Source: Actinomycetes bacterium
GTDB lineage: Bacteria; Actinomycetota; Acidimicrobiia; Acidimicrobiales; RAAP-2
Assembly: GCA_021845725.1 (NCBI GenBank)
Contig: JAJZVL010000005.1
Span: forward strand, 20,995 to 84,994
DNA length: 64,000 bases
Reading direction: 5' to 3'
The position numbers were made by a program, and so were the translations under genes. The notes beneath the pieces were generated by a model. That model ran no database searches. It saw nothing but the letters and a program-made list of their open reading frames with translations, and had not been told where the DNA came from. The stretch's first letter is position 1, and every line of letters starts with the position of its first letter. Positions 33,456 to 40,909 of this stretch are shown one piece after another.

Positions 33456-33923
33456 ATGGCGCAGGAACCGACTGGGCAGGCTCGGCAAGCGAACCTGGGC
33501 AGACGGGCCCGCACGCTGGCCGCGTGCGCGGCGCTCGCCGTCAGCGCGCTCGGTCTCGGCGGCTGTGCCGCGGCACGTGAGGAGCTCGGCACGGCGGCAA
33601 GCGGCTGCTTCGTCGACCTCGCGATGGCGTCCCACGCCGTTCACGACCGCGGGAGGCTGCGCGGGGTCAGGCTGGTGAGTGTCGCGTCGCTCAGCGCGCA
33701 CGCGCCCCTGCTCTTCAACGCCGCCGAGATGGAGGGGAGGCGGCTCGCACAGGTGTGCCTCGTCGCTTTCGAGGGGCAGTTCGTCGCCCGCGGGGTCGAG
33801 CGGCCCATCGGCGCGCCGAGCGGCGACCTGGCCGTGGTGGAGCTTGGCTATCCCAGGCGCAGGCTGCTTGCCACGCTGCTCGTCACACGTCCCCCGCTTC
33901 CCTTCGGCCACTACCACATCTGA
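33456..33923 (+). CDS. Predicted lipoprotein of unknown function
   Basis: A 155-residue exported protein. After a basic region (RRARTL) comes a hydrophobic stretch AACAALAVSALGLGGC with a lipobox LGGC, so lipid attachment at that Cys is likely. The mature part contains ASGCFVDLAMASHAVHDRGRLRGV and VVELGYPRRRLLATLLV, an alpha/beta pattern seen in small actinobacterial lipoproteins; I do not recognise a named family. The start may be ATG 33456 or GTG 33435. It lies between the YbhN-like gene and fused pafBC on the same strand, with 51 bases to the latter. Confidence 0.7.
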   Translation: MAQEPTGQARQANLGRRARTLAACAALAVSALGLGGCAAAREELGTAASGCFVDLAMASHAVHDRGRLRGVRLVSVASLSAHAPLLFNAAEMEGRRLAQVCLVAFEGQFVARGVERPIGAPSGDLAVVELGYPRRRLLATLLVTRPPLPFGHYHI

Positions 33924-33961
33924 TCCGCCGCTACTCAGCCTCCGCGCTTCGACCGGCGGCC

Positions 33962-33967
33962 TACTCT
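33962..33967 (+). promoter_or_regulatory. Leaderless-type -10 of fused pafBC
   Basis: TACTCT ends 7 nt before GTG 33975. There is no Shine-Dalgarno sequence in front of this start. Confidence 0.5.
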
Positions 33968-33974
33968 GGCCCTG

Positions 33975-35966
33975 GTGGCAGCGCTCGACCGGCTCGAACG
34001 ACTGACGGACCTCGTGCTGGTCCTGCTCAACGCACGCTCTCCCCGCACGCTGGAGCAGATCGCCGCTGCGGTGCCCGGCTACCCCACGTCGCCCGGTGCT
34101 CGACGCCAGGCGTTCGAGCGCGACAAGAGGATCCTGCGCGACGAGGGGATCCCCGTGGTCACCGAGCCGATCGAGGGTCCCGAGCAGTACGGCTACCGTA
34201 TCGACCCCGACGTCTTCTACCTTCCCGACCTGGACCTCACGGTCGACGAGCAGGCCGCGCTGCACCTCGCCGTCGCCGGGGTGAGCCTCGGCGATCCCAG
34301 CGGGAGGGACGCGCTGGCGAAGCTGGGCGCCTCCGGGGTGGCTGACGCGCGACCTGTCGCGCAAATGGACGCTCCGCGCGCGCTCGTGGAGCTCTTCGAC
34401 GCGGTGCGCTCCCAGGCCGAGGTGCGCTTCACGTACCACGCCAGAGCGCGCGCCGTCGCGCCTGCGAGCCTTCAGTTCCGCGCCGGTCGGTGGTACCTCG
34501 TCGGCTGGGAGCGCGCGAGCGACGCCCTGCGGACGTACCGCGTCGACCGGATCGAGTCGCTGGGCCCTTCCGGCCCCCCTGGCAGCGGGGTCGTCCCCGA
34601 GCGCGATGCCGCACGAGACGCCGCTCTCGACCCCTGGCGAGACGACGGGGAGGCAGAGCACGTGCAGGTCCGGGTCGACGCGGTCGAGGGGCCGCGCGTC
34701 GTGGCCGAGGTGGGCGAGCGCGCGGTCCGTGACCGTGCCTCGGACGGGTCGGTGCTCCTCGACCTCGGCGTGAGCAGCTTCCAGCTGCTGCGTTCCTGGG
34801 TGCTCGGGCTCCTCGACCACGCCGAGGTGGTCGGGCCGCCCGAGGCGCGCGCGGCGATCGTCTCGTGGCTGAGGGAGATTGCCGCGCCACGCTCACCGGC
34901 GGCCGCGGGCGCTCCCGCGGAGCGAGGCGAGGAGGGATCGGACGTTGGGTCCGTCATGCGCGCTGCGCCGGCTTCTCGCAGCCAGGGCGCTCGCGCGAGC
35001 GCTCGGCTGCGGCGGCTTCTCGCCCTCGTCGCCCTCCTCGCCGAGGCCGGGGAGGCGTCCATCGCCGAGCTCGCCGGTCGTTTCGACATGGCCCCTGAGG
35101 AGGTCGTGCACGAGCTCGAGCTCGCCGCATGCTGCGGGGTCCCGCCGTACTCGCCCGACACCCTGCTCGAGATCGTGGTGACCGGCGCGAAGGTGCAGGC
35201 CTTCTTGCCCAAGGAGCTGGCCCGGCCGAGGCGGCTCACCCCGGCGGAGGGACTGGCGCTGGCCGCGGCCGCGCGGACGATCCTCTCGGTGCCCGGAGCG
35301 GACGCGGACGGGGCGCTGGCCCGGGCGCTGCAGAAGCTCGAGACGGTGATCGGGGACCACCGGCGGCTCGTCGTGCGGATCGATGCGGCGCCGCTCCTCG
35401 AAGAGGCGAGGGCCCTGGCCGTTGGGGGGGTGCAGGCCGAGATGGTGTACCACTCGGCGTCCACGGACGAGACGACCGAACGCGTCGTCGAGCCGCTCGA
35501 CGTCGTCTCGCTGGACGGGCACTGGTACCTCGACGCCTACTGCCACAGAGCACAGGGTGTGCGACGGTTCCGGCTGGACCGCATCCGCGAGCTGCGCCCG
35601 CTCGGCACGCCGGTCACCGCGCGGCCCGCGCTTCGGTCGGGTGCGGAGGCCTTCGTCCCCGGGCCCGGTGCCCAGGCCGTCACCGTGCAGCTCGACGGCG
35701 ATGCCCGCTGGGTGGCCGACTCCGTGCCGGTGCTCGATGTGCGCCAAGGGCCGGGGTCGGCGGTCGAGGTGACCCTCGCGGTGGGCGGACGTGCGTGGCT
35801 CGAACGCCTCCTCCTGCAGGCGGGCCCGAGGGCGCGAGTCGTCGCCCCCCCAGACCTCGAGGGCGTCGGGCGGGAAGCGGCGTCGCGCCTGCTGCGCACC
35901 CGCTACGCGCCTGCTGCGCACCCGGAAGCGAAAGGAGTTAGCATGAAAATGCATGAGGAGAGATGA
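33975..35966 (+). CDS. Fused PafB-PafC WYL-domain transcription activator
   Basis: A 663-residue protein holding two complete HTH-WYL-WCX units. Unit 1 (about 1-315) begins RLERLTDLVLVLLNA and has a WYL core at FRAGRWYLVGWE...TYRVDRI. Unit 2 (about 345-645) begins RLRRLLALVALLAEAGEASI and has the core VSLDGHWYLDAYCHRAQGVRRFRLDRI. In mycobacteria PafB and PafC are separate and heterodimerise to activate the LexA-independent DNA-damage response with sigma70; natural fusions are known in some actinobacteria. A 17-base direct repeat near 35886-35924 alters the extreme C terminus (YAPAAHPEAKG). The promoter is leaderless type. Confidence 0.88.
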   Translation: MAALDRLERLTDLVLVLLNARSPRTLEQIAAAVPGYPTSPGARRQAFERDKRILRDEGIPVVTEPIEGPEQYGYRIDPDVFYLPDLDLTVDEQAALHLAVAGVSLGDPSGRDALAKLGASGVADARPVAQMDAPRALVELFDAVRSQAEVRFTYHARARAVAPASLQFRAGRWYLVGWERASDALRTYRVDRIESLGPSGPPGSGVVPERDAARDAALDPWRDDGEAEHVQVRVDAVEGPRVVAEVGERAVRDRASDGSVLLDLGVSSFQLLRSWVLGLLDHAEVVGPPEARAAIVSWLREIAAPRSPAAAGAPAERGEEGSDVGSVMRAAPASRSQGARASARLRRLLALVALLAEAGEASIAELAGRFDMAPEEVVHELELAACCGVPPYSPDTLLEIVVTGAKVQAFLPKELARPRRLTPAEGLALAAAARTILSVPGADADGALARALQKLETVIGDHRRLVVRIDAAPLLEEARALAVGGVQAEMVYHSASTDETTERVVEPLDVVSLDGHWYLDAYCHRAQGVRRFRLDRIRELRPLGTPVTARPALRSGAEAFVPGPGAQAVTVQLDGDARWVADSVPVLDVRQGPGSAVEVTLAVGGRAWLERLLLQAGPRARVVAPPDLEGVGREAASRLLRTRYAPAAHPEAKGVSMKMHEER

Positions 35967-35986
35967 TGTGGTAGGAGACTCGGGTG

Positions 35987-36023
35987 CCATCCGCCCGCTG
36001 GCGTCCCATCCGCCCGCCGGCGT
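35987..36023. repeat. 18-bp imperfect tandem repeat before the relaxase gene
   Basis: CCATCCGCCCGCTGGCGT (35987-36004) recurs with one change (T to C) at 36006-36023. It lies in the 82-bp gap between pafBC and the relaxase gene. A nic-type origin cannot be recognised. Confidence 0.65.
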
Positions 36024-36048
36024 GCCACTGACTGCTGGGTGAGCCCAC

Positions 36049-37512
36049 ATGCTGCGCGTCGCACGCATCAGGGACCGGACCGGGCGCTACTACCTCATGG
36101 ACCTCGCTTCCGAGCTCGATGCCGCGTCTGTGGGCCCCGGGCCGACTGATCCTCGGGATCCCCGAGGAGGCCGGTGGCTCGGCACCGCGGCGGCAGGGCT
36201 CGGACTGGCCGGTCACGTCGACGGCCAGGCGTTCTCGGCGGTGCTCTCGGGTCGTCACCCGTCGGGGGGTCACCGGCTCCGAATGCGCGAGACGGCGGTC
36301 AGCGGGTACGACCTCACGTTCGCTGCGCCGAAGTCGGTGAGCGTGCTCTTCGCGCTCGGCAGCCCGGGCGCCTCAGCCGCTGCCCGGGCGGCGCACGACG
36401 AGGCGGTCGACGCCGCCATGGGCTACGTGGCGGCACGCGCGGCGACGGTGCGGTGCACGCCTTCGGCGAGCCCGGTCGACGGCCTGGTCGCCGCGCGCTT
36501 CGTCCACGGCGTGAGCAGGGCGCTCGATCCCCACCTCCACTCCCACGTCGTCGTCGCCAACCTCGCCCGAGGGAACGACGGGCGCTGGCGGGCGATCGAC
36601 GGTCGGGGCCTGTACGCCCACGCCAAGGCAGCCGGCGCGCTCTACGACGCGTTCCTGCGCCACGGCATCACCACTCGGCTCGGCCTCGAATGGGTCTCGA
36701 GATCCGGTCGCGGGTGGGAGCTCTCCGCCGTGGACCCCTTCCTCACCGCCGCGTTGTCATCTCGGCGCGCCGAGATCCTCGTCCACCTCGCGACGCACGC
36801 TTCGGGGCCGGCGCCCGGGTTGGTCCCGACGCCGACGTCGCGACGAGCGCGCCGTACCGCGTGGGCGGCAACGCGCGATCCGAAGGCGGTGGCGGCGACA
36901 CCCGGGGAGCTTCGCCGCCGCTGGGGTGCGATCGCCCGGGGCGCCGGCTGCTCCGCCGAGCTCTTCGTCAACGCAGCGCTCGAGCGCGCCGGGGCTGGGC
37001 GGGTCGGGCGGGCGTCGATCGACGAGCACCGGTTCGCGGCGGCCATCGCCGAGGGCGCGGGCCGCGGCGTGACGAGGCGGGAGGCGATCGGCGCATGGGC
37101 CGGTGCGCTGGGCGCAGGAGGGTCGGTCGAGGACGTCGAGCGCTGCGTGGACATGCTGGCGGATTGGGGCACTGGAACGGGGGTCGCCGAACGTGTGCTG
37201 GCACCGGCCGCAGTGGTGCCGGCGCCGCACGTCCTGCGCCTGCTCGGCCCTCGGCCTGCGGCGCCTCACGCGCTTGGTGTCTGGGAGTCCGCGGCGTCCT
37301 CGATCGCTCGTTACCGCGCGCGCTGGGGCGTGCATGACCGTCGGCAAGTGCTCGGCGCCCACACGCCGACGGAGCTGCGCGCGCTTCCCGCACGCCGTCT
37401 CGCCGACCACCTGGCGACCGCCAGGGCCATCGACGACGCCCTCGCTCGCATCGGACGAGCGCGAGAGCCCCTGCGCGACCGGGGGCTGGAGCTCTCACGC
37501 GACCTGAGATGA
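36049..37512 (+). CDS. TrwC/MobF-type relaxase, helicase domain absent
   Basis: A 487-residue protein whose first 300 residues match the TrwC relaxase domain. The N-terminal tyrosine pair is at about 14-15 (GRYYLMDL). The region GYDLTFAAPKSVSVLFALG is the conserved core, and the metal-binding HxHxH is in DPHLHSHVVVAN (H162, H164, H166). Such enzymes cut and bind one DNA strand at oriT. Conjugative MobF relaxases usually carry a C-terminal RecD-like helicase; here the last 190 residues are short, Ala/Arg-rich and unrelated. No oriT, integrase or mating-pair genes are nearby. It converges on a coupling-protein-like ATPase gene. Confidence 0.85.
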   Translation: MLRVARIRDRTGRYYLMDLASELDAASVGPGPTDPRDPRGGRWLGTAAAGLGLAGHVDGQAFSAVLSGRHPSGGHRLRMRETAVSGYDLTFAAPKSVSVLFALGSPGASAAARAAHDEAVDAAMGYVAARAATVRCTPSASPVDGLVAARFVHGVSRALDPHLHSHVVVANLARGNDGRWRAIDGRGLYAHAKAAGALYDAFLRHGITTRLGLEWVSRSGRGWELSAVDPFLTAALSSRRAEILVHLATHASGPAPGLVPTPTSRRARRTAWAATRDPKAVAATPGELRRRWGAIARGAGCSAELFVNAALERAGAGRVGRASIDEHRFAAAIAEGAGRGVTRREAIGAWAGALGAGGSVEDVERCVDMLADWGTGTGVAERVLAPAAVVPAPHVLRLLGPRPAAPHALGVWESAASSIARYRARWGVHDRRQVLGAHTPTELRALPARRLADHLATARAIDDALARIGRAREPLRDRGLELSRDLR

Positions 37513-37525
37513 CCCGGGGCCCGGC

Positions 37526-39061
37526 TCAGTCCCCCCGGCCACGCGGACCGGCGCCGCACCCGGCGCTGGGCGTGCGTCCGAGGGCGCGCCAGGACAACCC
37601 GGCGGAGGCGAGGAGCCCCTGTGTCCTGGCTCGGCCGGTCGGGATGCAGTCGCGCCACGGCCACGATTCGTGCGCAGGGGTGAGCCGAACCCATCCGAGG
37701 CGATTGCGGGCGTCGACGCACAGCCCCCAGCCGTGCGCCCCGCGTGCGACAACGTCCACCGGGAGGCGCCGGCGCAGCACCGCCGCGTCGGTCGTCGAGA
37801 CCTGCCTGCCTCCGGCTCCGTCCGTGAACCCGACCGTGCGGCCACGCACCTCCCGATCTCCGCTCAGCGCCGAGAGCGCCTCGAGCGTGCGGATGTCTGC
37901 GATCCCCCCGAGGACGACCGTCGTGCCGAAGATGGAGACGAAGGCGTCGGCCTCCGTGCCCCAGCGCGCACGAGCCTGGGACAGGTCCTGGAGGCATGCG
38001 AGCGTGAGCAGACCCTGCCCAGGGCCCTCGGTCACCAAGGAAGGGAGGTCGGGCAGCGGCGCGATGTTCGCCACCTCGTCGAGCGCGAAGAGCACGGGTG
38101 CGCCGTCGAACCGCGCAGCGCGCGAGGCGCGCCGGTAGGCGGCGTCACGCACCTCTGAGAGCATGGCGACGACGAGCGGTGCGAGCAGCTGCTGGCGCGC
38201 TGCGGGTGCGCAGACGTACATGGTGTGGGTGCCCGCGCAGAACGCGTCGGGATCGAGGAGCGGCGGTTCGGTCGACGCGAGCGCGCCGGGGGAGCGGTAG
38301 GCGGCAAGCACCCCCGATGCCGTGGACCAGATGCCGGACTGCTCCCTGGGATCCGTGCTCAAGATCCCGGCGAGCAGGTCGGTGGCCACGGCGTCGTCCC
38401 CGAGGCGTGTCGCAAGGACGTCGAGCGCGGGCGCGCCGTCGTGGCGGTCGACCCAGCGGAGCACTGCGCGCATCGGGACGTCGTCGAGCGACGCGGCATG
38501 CAGCAGAGGTGCGAGCAGCGCCGCGGCGCGCTCGGACCAGTGGCCCTCGGCTCCGGCTCCGACGGCGCCGTTCGGCCTGCCGCGTGCAGTCCGGACCATC
38601 GCGTCGGAAACCTCCAAGGCGGCATGCCACTCGCGCGCGGCGCTCACGGGAGACCAGCCAACGCGATGGACCCCCGGCGGGAGCTCGATCTCCCCCGTCG
38701 GGTCGAACGCGAGGCACCAGCCCAACGACGCTCGAGCACCGGCGGTGGCGCGCAGGACGTCGGGCTTCGTCGACGTGGTGAGCACCGCACCAGGTGCCGA
38801 CAGGACGTTGGGCACGACGAGCGACGAGGTCTTGCCAGAGCGCGAAGGCCCGAGGACGAGCGTCGATCGCTGCGCTCCTGACCACGCCCAGCCACGTGCG
38901 CCAAGGCCGAGGTAGATGCCGCGCCCGCTGCACGCTGCTCCCTGCAGCCTGGCGACCGACCCTGCCCGCGCATCCCACTCGCCGCCGTGTGCGCGGGCCG
39001 TCATCCCTGCCCGGTGTGCCGAGGTCGTCTGGGAACGCGTGCGATACGGGGCATCGCGCAC
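37526..39061 (-). CDS. VirD4/TraG-like coupling ATPase, soluble form
   Basis: A 511-residue P-loop ATPase of the type IV coupling-protein group. Walker A is GPSRSGKTSSLVVPN and Walker B is VLFALDEVANIAPL; the following TEGPGQGLLTLACLQDLSQ and GTTVVLGGI segments are typical of TraG/VirD4. There is no N-terminal membrane helix, so it is either cytosolic or recruited by another protein. Starts at GTG 39061 or ATG 39004 are possible; neither has a clear ribosome site. Its gene lies tail-to-tail with the relaxase gene, 13 bases apart, suggesting a relaxase/coupling pair. Confidence 0.82.
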   Translation of the reverse strand: MRDAPYRTRSQTTSAHRAGMTARAHGGEWDARAGSVARLQGAACSGRGIYLGLGARGWAWSGAQRSTLVLGPSRSGKTSSLVVPNVLSAPGAVLTTSTKPDVLRATAGARASLGWCLAFDPTGEIELPPGVHRVGWSPVSAAREWHAALEVSDAMVRTARGRPNGAVGAGAEGHWSERAAALLAPLLHAASLDDVPMRAVLRWVDRHDGAPALDVLATRLGDDAVATDLLAGILSTDPREQSGIWSTASGVLAAYRSPGALASTEPPLLDPDAFCAGTHTMYVCAPAARQQLLAPLVVAMLSEVRDAAYRRASRAARFDGAPVLFALDEVANIAPLPDLPSLVTEGPGQGLLTLACLQDLSQARARWGTEADAFVSIFGTTVVLGGIADIRTLEALSALSGDREVRGRTVGFTDGAGGRQVSTTDAAVLRRRLPVDVVARGAHGWGLCVDARNRLGWVRLTPAHESWPWRDCIPTGRARTQGLLASAGLSWRALGRTPSAGCGAGPRGRGD

Positions 39062-39096
39062 AACGGTCGCGTCGTCCCCAGGGGCTGTGCGCTCCG

Positions 39097-39756
39097 CTAC
39101 CCGGTCCGTCCTCCGTCGCCGCCTGCCTGGCCGCCGGCTGTGGGAAGGTCGCTCGGCCAGTCGACGTCGTAGGAGAGCGATGGCTCGCGCAGCACCCGAA
39201 CGTCGAGGCCCAGGCGGAGGGACTCTGCGCGATGTCGGGAGAAGGAACCCGGACCGTAGGAGAAGCGGAATCCTGCGTCGGTCGGGAGCTCGATCACGTT
39301 CGTGCCGTCGTCGCGGCGGTCGGGGACCAGCGTGACCCCCCCGAACCCCACCAACCCGGCGAGATCACGAGCGAGCGGCAGGTCGGCGTGCGCCACGACG
39401 ACACGGCGTACGCCGAGACCGGCGAGCTGGGCGACGCCTGACTGCACGGCGCCGTTCAATCCTCGGCCTGGCTCCCACAGGACGATCGCCCCGTGGCTCC
39501 GTGCCCAGTCGGCCACCTCGGGATCGTCGCAGACGACCGCGACGGGTAAGGGCGCCGCCGCGTGGAGCACCTGCTCGGCCATGCGGCGAACGAGCGTCCT
39601 GCGATCCGCGTCATTGAGCGCGCTCGTGAGGCGGCCCTTGGCGTGGGCGAACGACTTGACCGGCACGAGCACGGCCTGCTCGCCGGTGCGACCCCGCGCC
39701 GCGCCGTGCTCTCCAGCTCCGGCAGCGGGGCGGGCGACCTCCTCGTCGCCGGTCAC
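39097..39756 (-). CDS. cofC: 2-phospho-L-lactate guanylyltransferase CofC
   Basis: F420 biosynthesis enzyme that activates 2-phospholactate (or phosphoenolpyruvate in actinobacteria) with GTP. Residues 28-45 give VLVPVKSFAHAKGRLTSAL, the family start. The acidic metal site region is VVVAHADLPLARD and the C-terminal part has DGTNVIELPTD and FSYGPGSFSRHRAES. It is 219 residues, slightly long because of an N-terminal Gly/Ala-rich extension. GTG 39756 lies 6 nt after TAGACT on the minus strand. The other cof/fbi genes are not in the window. Confidence 0.9.
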   Translation of the reverse strand: MTGDEEVARPAAGAGEHGAARGRTGEQAVLVPVKSFAHAKGRLTSALNDADRRTLVRRMAEQVLHAAAPLPVAVVCDDPEVADWARSHGAIVLWEPGRGLNGAVQSGVAQLAGLGVRRVVVAHADLPLARDLAGLVGFGGVTLVPDRRDDGTNVIELPTDAGFRFSYGPGSFSRHRAESLRLGLDVRVLREPSLSYDVDWPSDLPTAGGQAGGDGGRTG

Positions 39757-39762
39757 CTCCCC

Positions 39763-39838
39763 AGTCTACGTGAGCACCCGGGCGAGCTCCGACGATCGAC
39801 GGGCGCTGCTCGCACCGACGACGCGCCATCCGTAGGCT
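39763..39838. promoter_or_regulatory. Divergent leaderless-type promoters of cofC and gpsA
   Basis: TAGACT on the minus strand (39763-39768) ends 6 nt before cofC GTG 39756. TAGGCT on the plus strand (39833-39838) ends 8 nt before gpsA GTG 39847. Confidence 0.55.
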
Positions 39839-39846
39839 CAGGGCGC

Positions 39847-40887
39847 GTGGCTGGCAGCTCTGTGCACACCGACGGCGTGACGGTCGTGGGAGCGGGGTCG
39901 TGGGGCACCACGATCGCGGCGCTCGCCGCCGGCAAAGGGCCGACGACCCTCTGGGTGCGTTCCCCCGAGCTTGCCGAGGAGCTCGTGGCGACGCGCGAGA
40001 ACCGGCGCTACCTGCCCGGCATCGTGCTGCCCCCGACGCTGCGTGCCACCTCGTCGCTGCGCGACGCAGTGGCGAATGCCGCGGTGGTGCTCGTGGCCGT
40101 GCCCTCGCACGGCTTCCGGGCGGTGCTCGAGGCGATGGAACCCGTGCTCCCCGCGCGAGCCGCGGTGGTCAGCCTCGCCAAGGGTATCGAGGCCGGGACG
40201 AACCGTCGGATGTCCGAGATCGTCGCAGAGGTGCTGCCCGGGCGGCCGGTAGGGGTGCTCACCGGGCCGAACCTGTCCCACGAGGTCGCCGTCGGGCACC
40301 CCGCGGCGACCGTCGTCGCCTGTGACGACGAGGAGGTTGCCCGGCGTGTCCAAGAGGCGCTCCACTGCTCGACCTTCAGGGTGTACACGGCTACCGACGT
40401 CGTGGGCTGCGAGATCGCCGCGGCGAGCAAGAACGTGATTGCCATCGCGGCCGGCGTGTGCGACGGCCTGGCGTTCGGGGGGAACACCCGAGCGGTGCTC
40501 ATCACCCGGGGACTTGCCGAGCAGGTGCGTCTGGGTCTCGCGCTCGGAGGGCACGCGTTCACCTTCGGCGGGCTCGCGGGCGTCGGAGATCTCGTGGCGA
40601 CGTGCACGAGCCCGCGGAGCCGCAACCGATGGGTCGGCGTCGAGCTCGGTCGCGGCCGGCGGCTGCACGACGTCGTCTCCGAGATGCACATGGTCGCCGA
40701 GGGGGTGCGGACCGCCGGACCTGTGGTGGCGCTGGCGGAGGCGCACGGGGTGGAGATGCCCATCGCCGCGCAGGTCGACGCACTTCTCGCGGGCCGGACG
40801 TCACCGGCAGAGGCCCTCGAGGCGCTCATGGAGCGCCCACCGAGGCCGGAGTGGGACGACGCGGTCGTACGCGAGCTCGGCAGCTGA
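39847..40887 (+). CDS. gpsA: NAD(P)-dependent glycerol-3-phosphate dehydrogenase
   Basis: Makes sn-glycerol 3-phosphate for phospholipids from dihydroxyacetone phosphate. The N-terminal Rossmann motif VVGAGSWGTTIAALA is complete. The catalytic Lys region is in EIAAASKNVIAIAAGVCDGL, preceded by VLTGPNLSHEVAVG; the C terminus has GDLVATCTSPRSRN. About 346 residues, normal length. GTG 39847 was fixed by the TAGGCT -10 8 nt upstream; the frame is open further upstream but that part lies beyond the promoter. It converges on the mannosidase gene. Confidence 0.95.
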   Translation: MAGSSVHTDGVTVVGAGSWGTTIAALAAGKGPTTLWVRSPELAEELVATRENRRYLPGIVLPPTLRATSSLRDAVANAAVVLVAVPSHGFRAVLEAMEPVLPARAAVVSLAKGIEAGTNRRMSEIVAEVLPGRPVGVLTGPNLSHEVAVGHPAATVVACDDEEVARRVQEALHCSTFRVYTATDVVGCEIAAASKNVIAIAAGVCDGLAFGGNTRAVLITRGLAEQVRLGLALGGHAFTFGGLAGVGDLVATCTSPRSRNRWVGVELGRGRRLHDVVSEMHMVAEGVRTAGPVVALAEAHGVEMPIAAQVDALLAGRTSPAEALEALMERPPRPEWDDAVVRELGS

Positions 40888-40909
40888 GACGCGAGGCGGC
40901 TGCGCGGGC

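Noticed and set aside
35967..36048. Origin of transfer (oriT)
   Set aside because: There is an 18-bp tandem repeat but no recognisable nic site or paired inverted repeats.
36049..39061. Integrative conjugative element
   Set aside because: No integrase, tRNA attachment site, direct-repeat borders, T4SS or cargo genes flank the relaxase/coupling pair.
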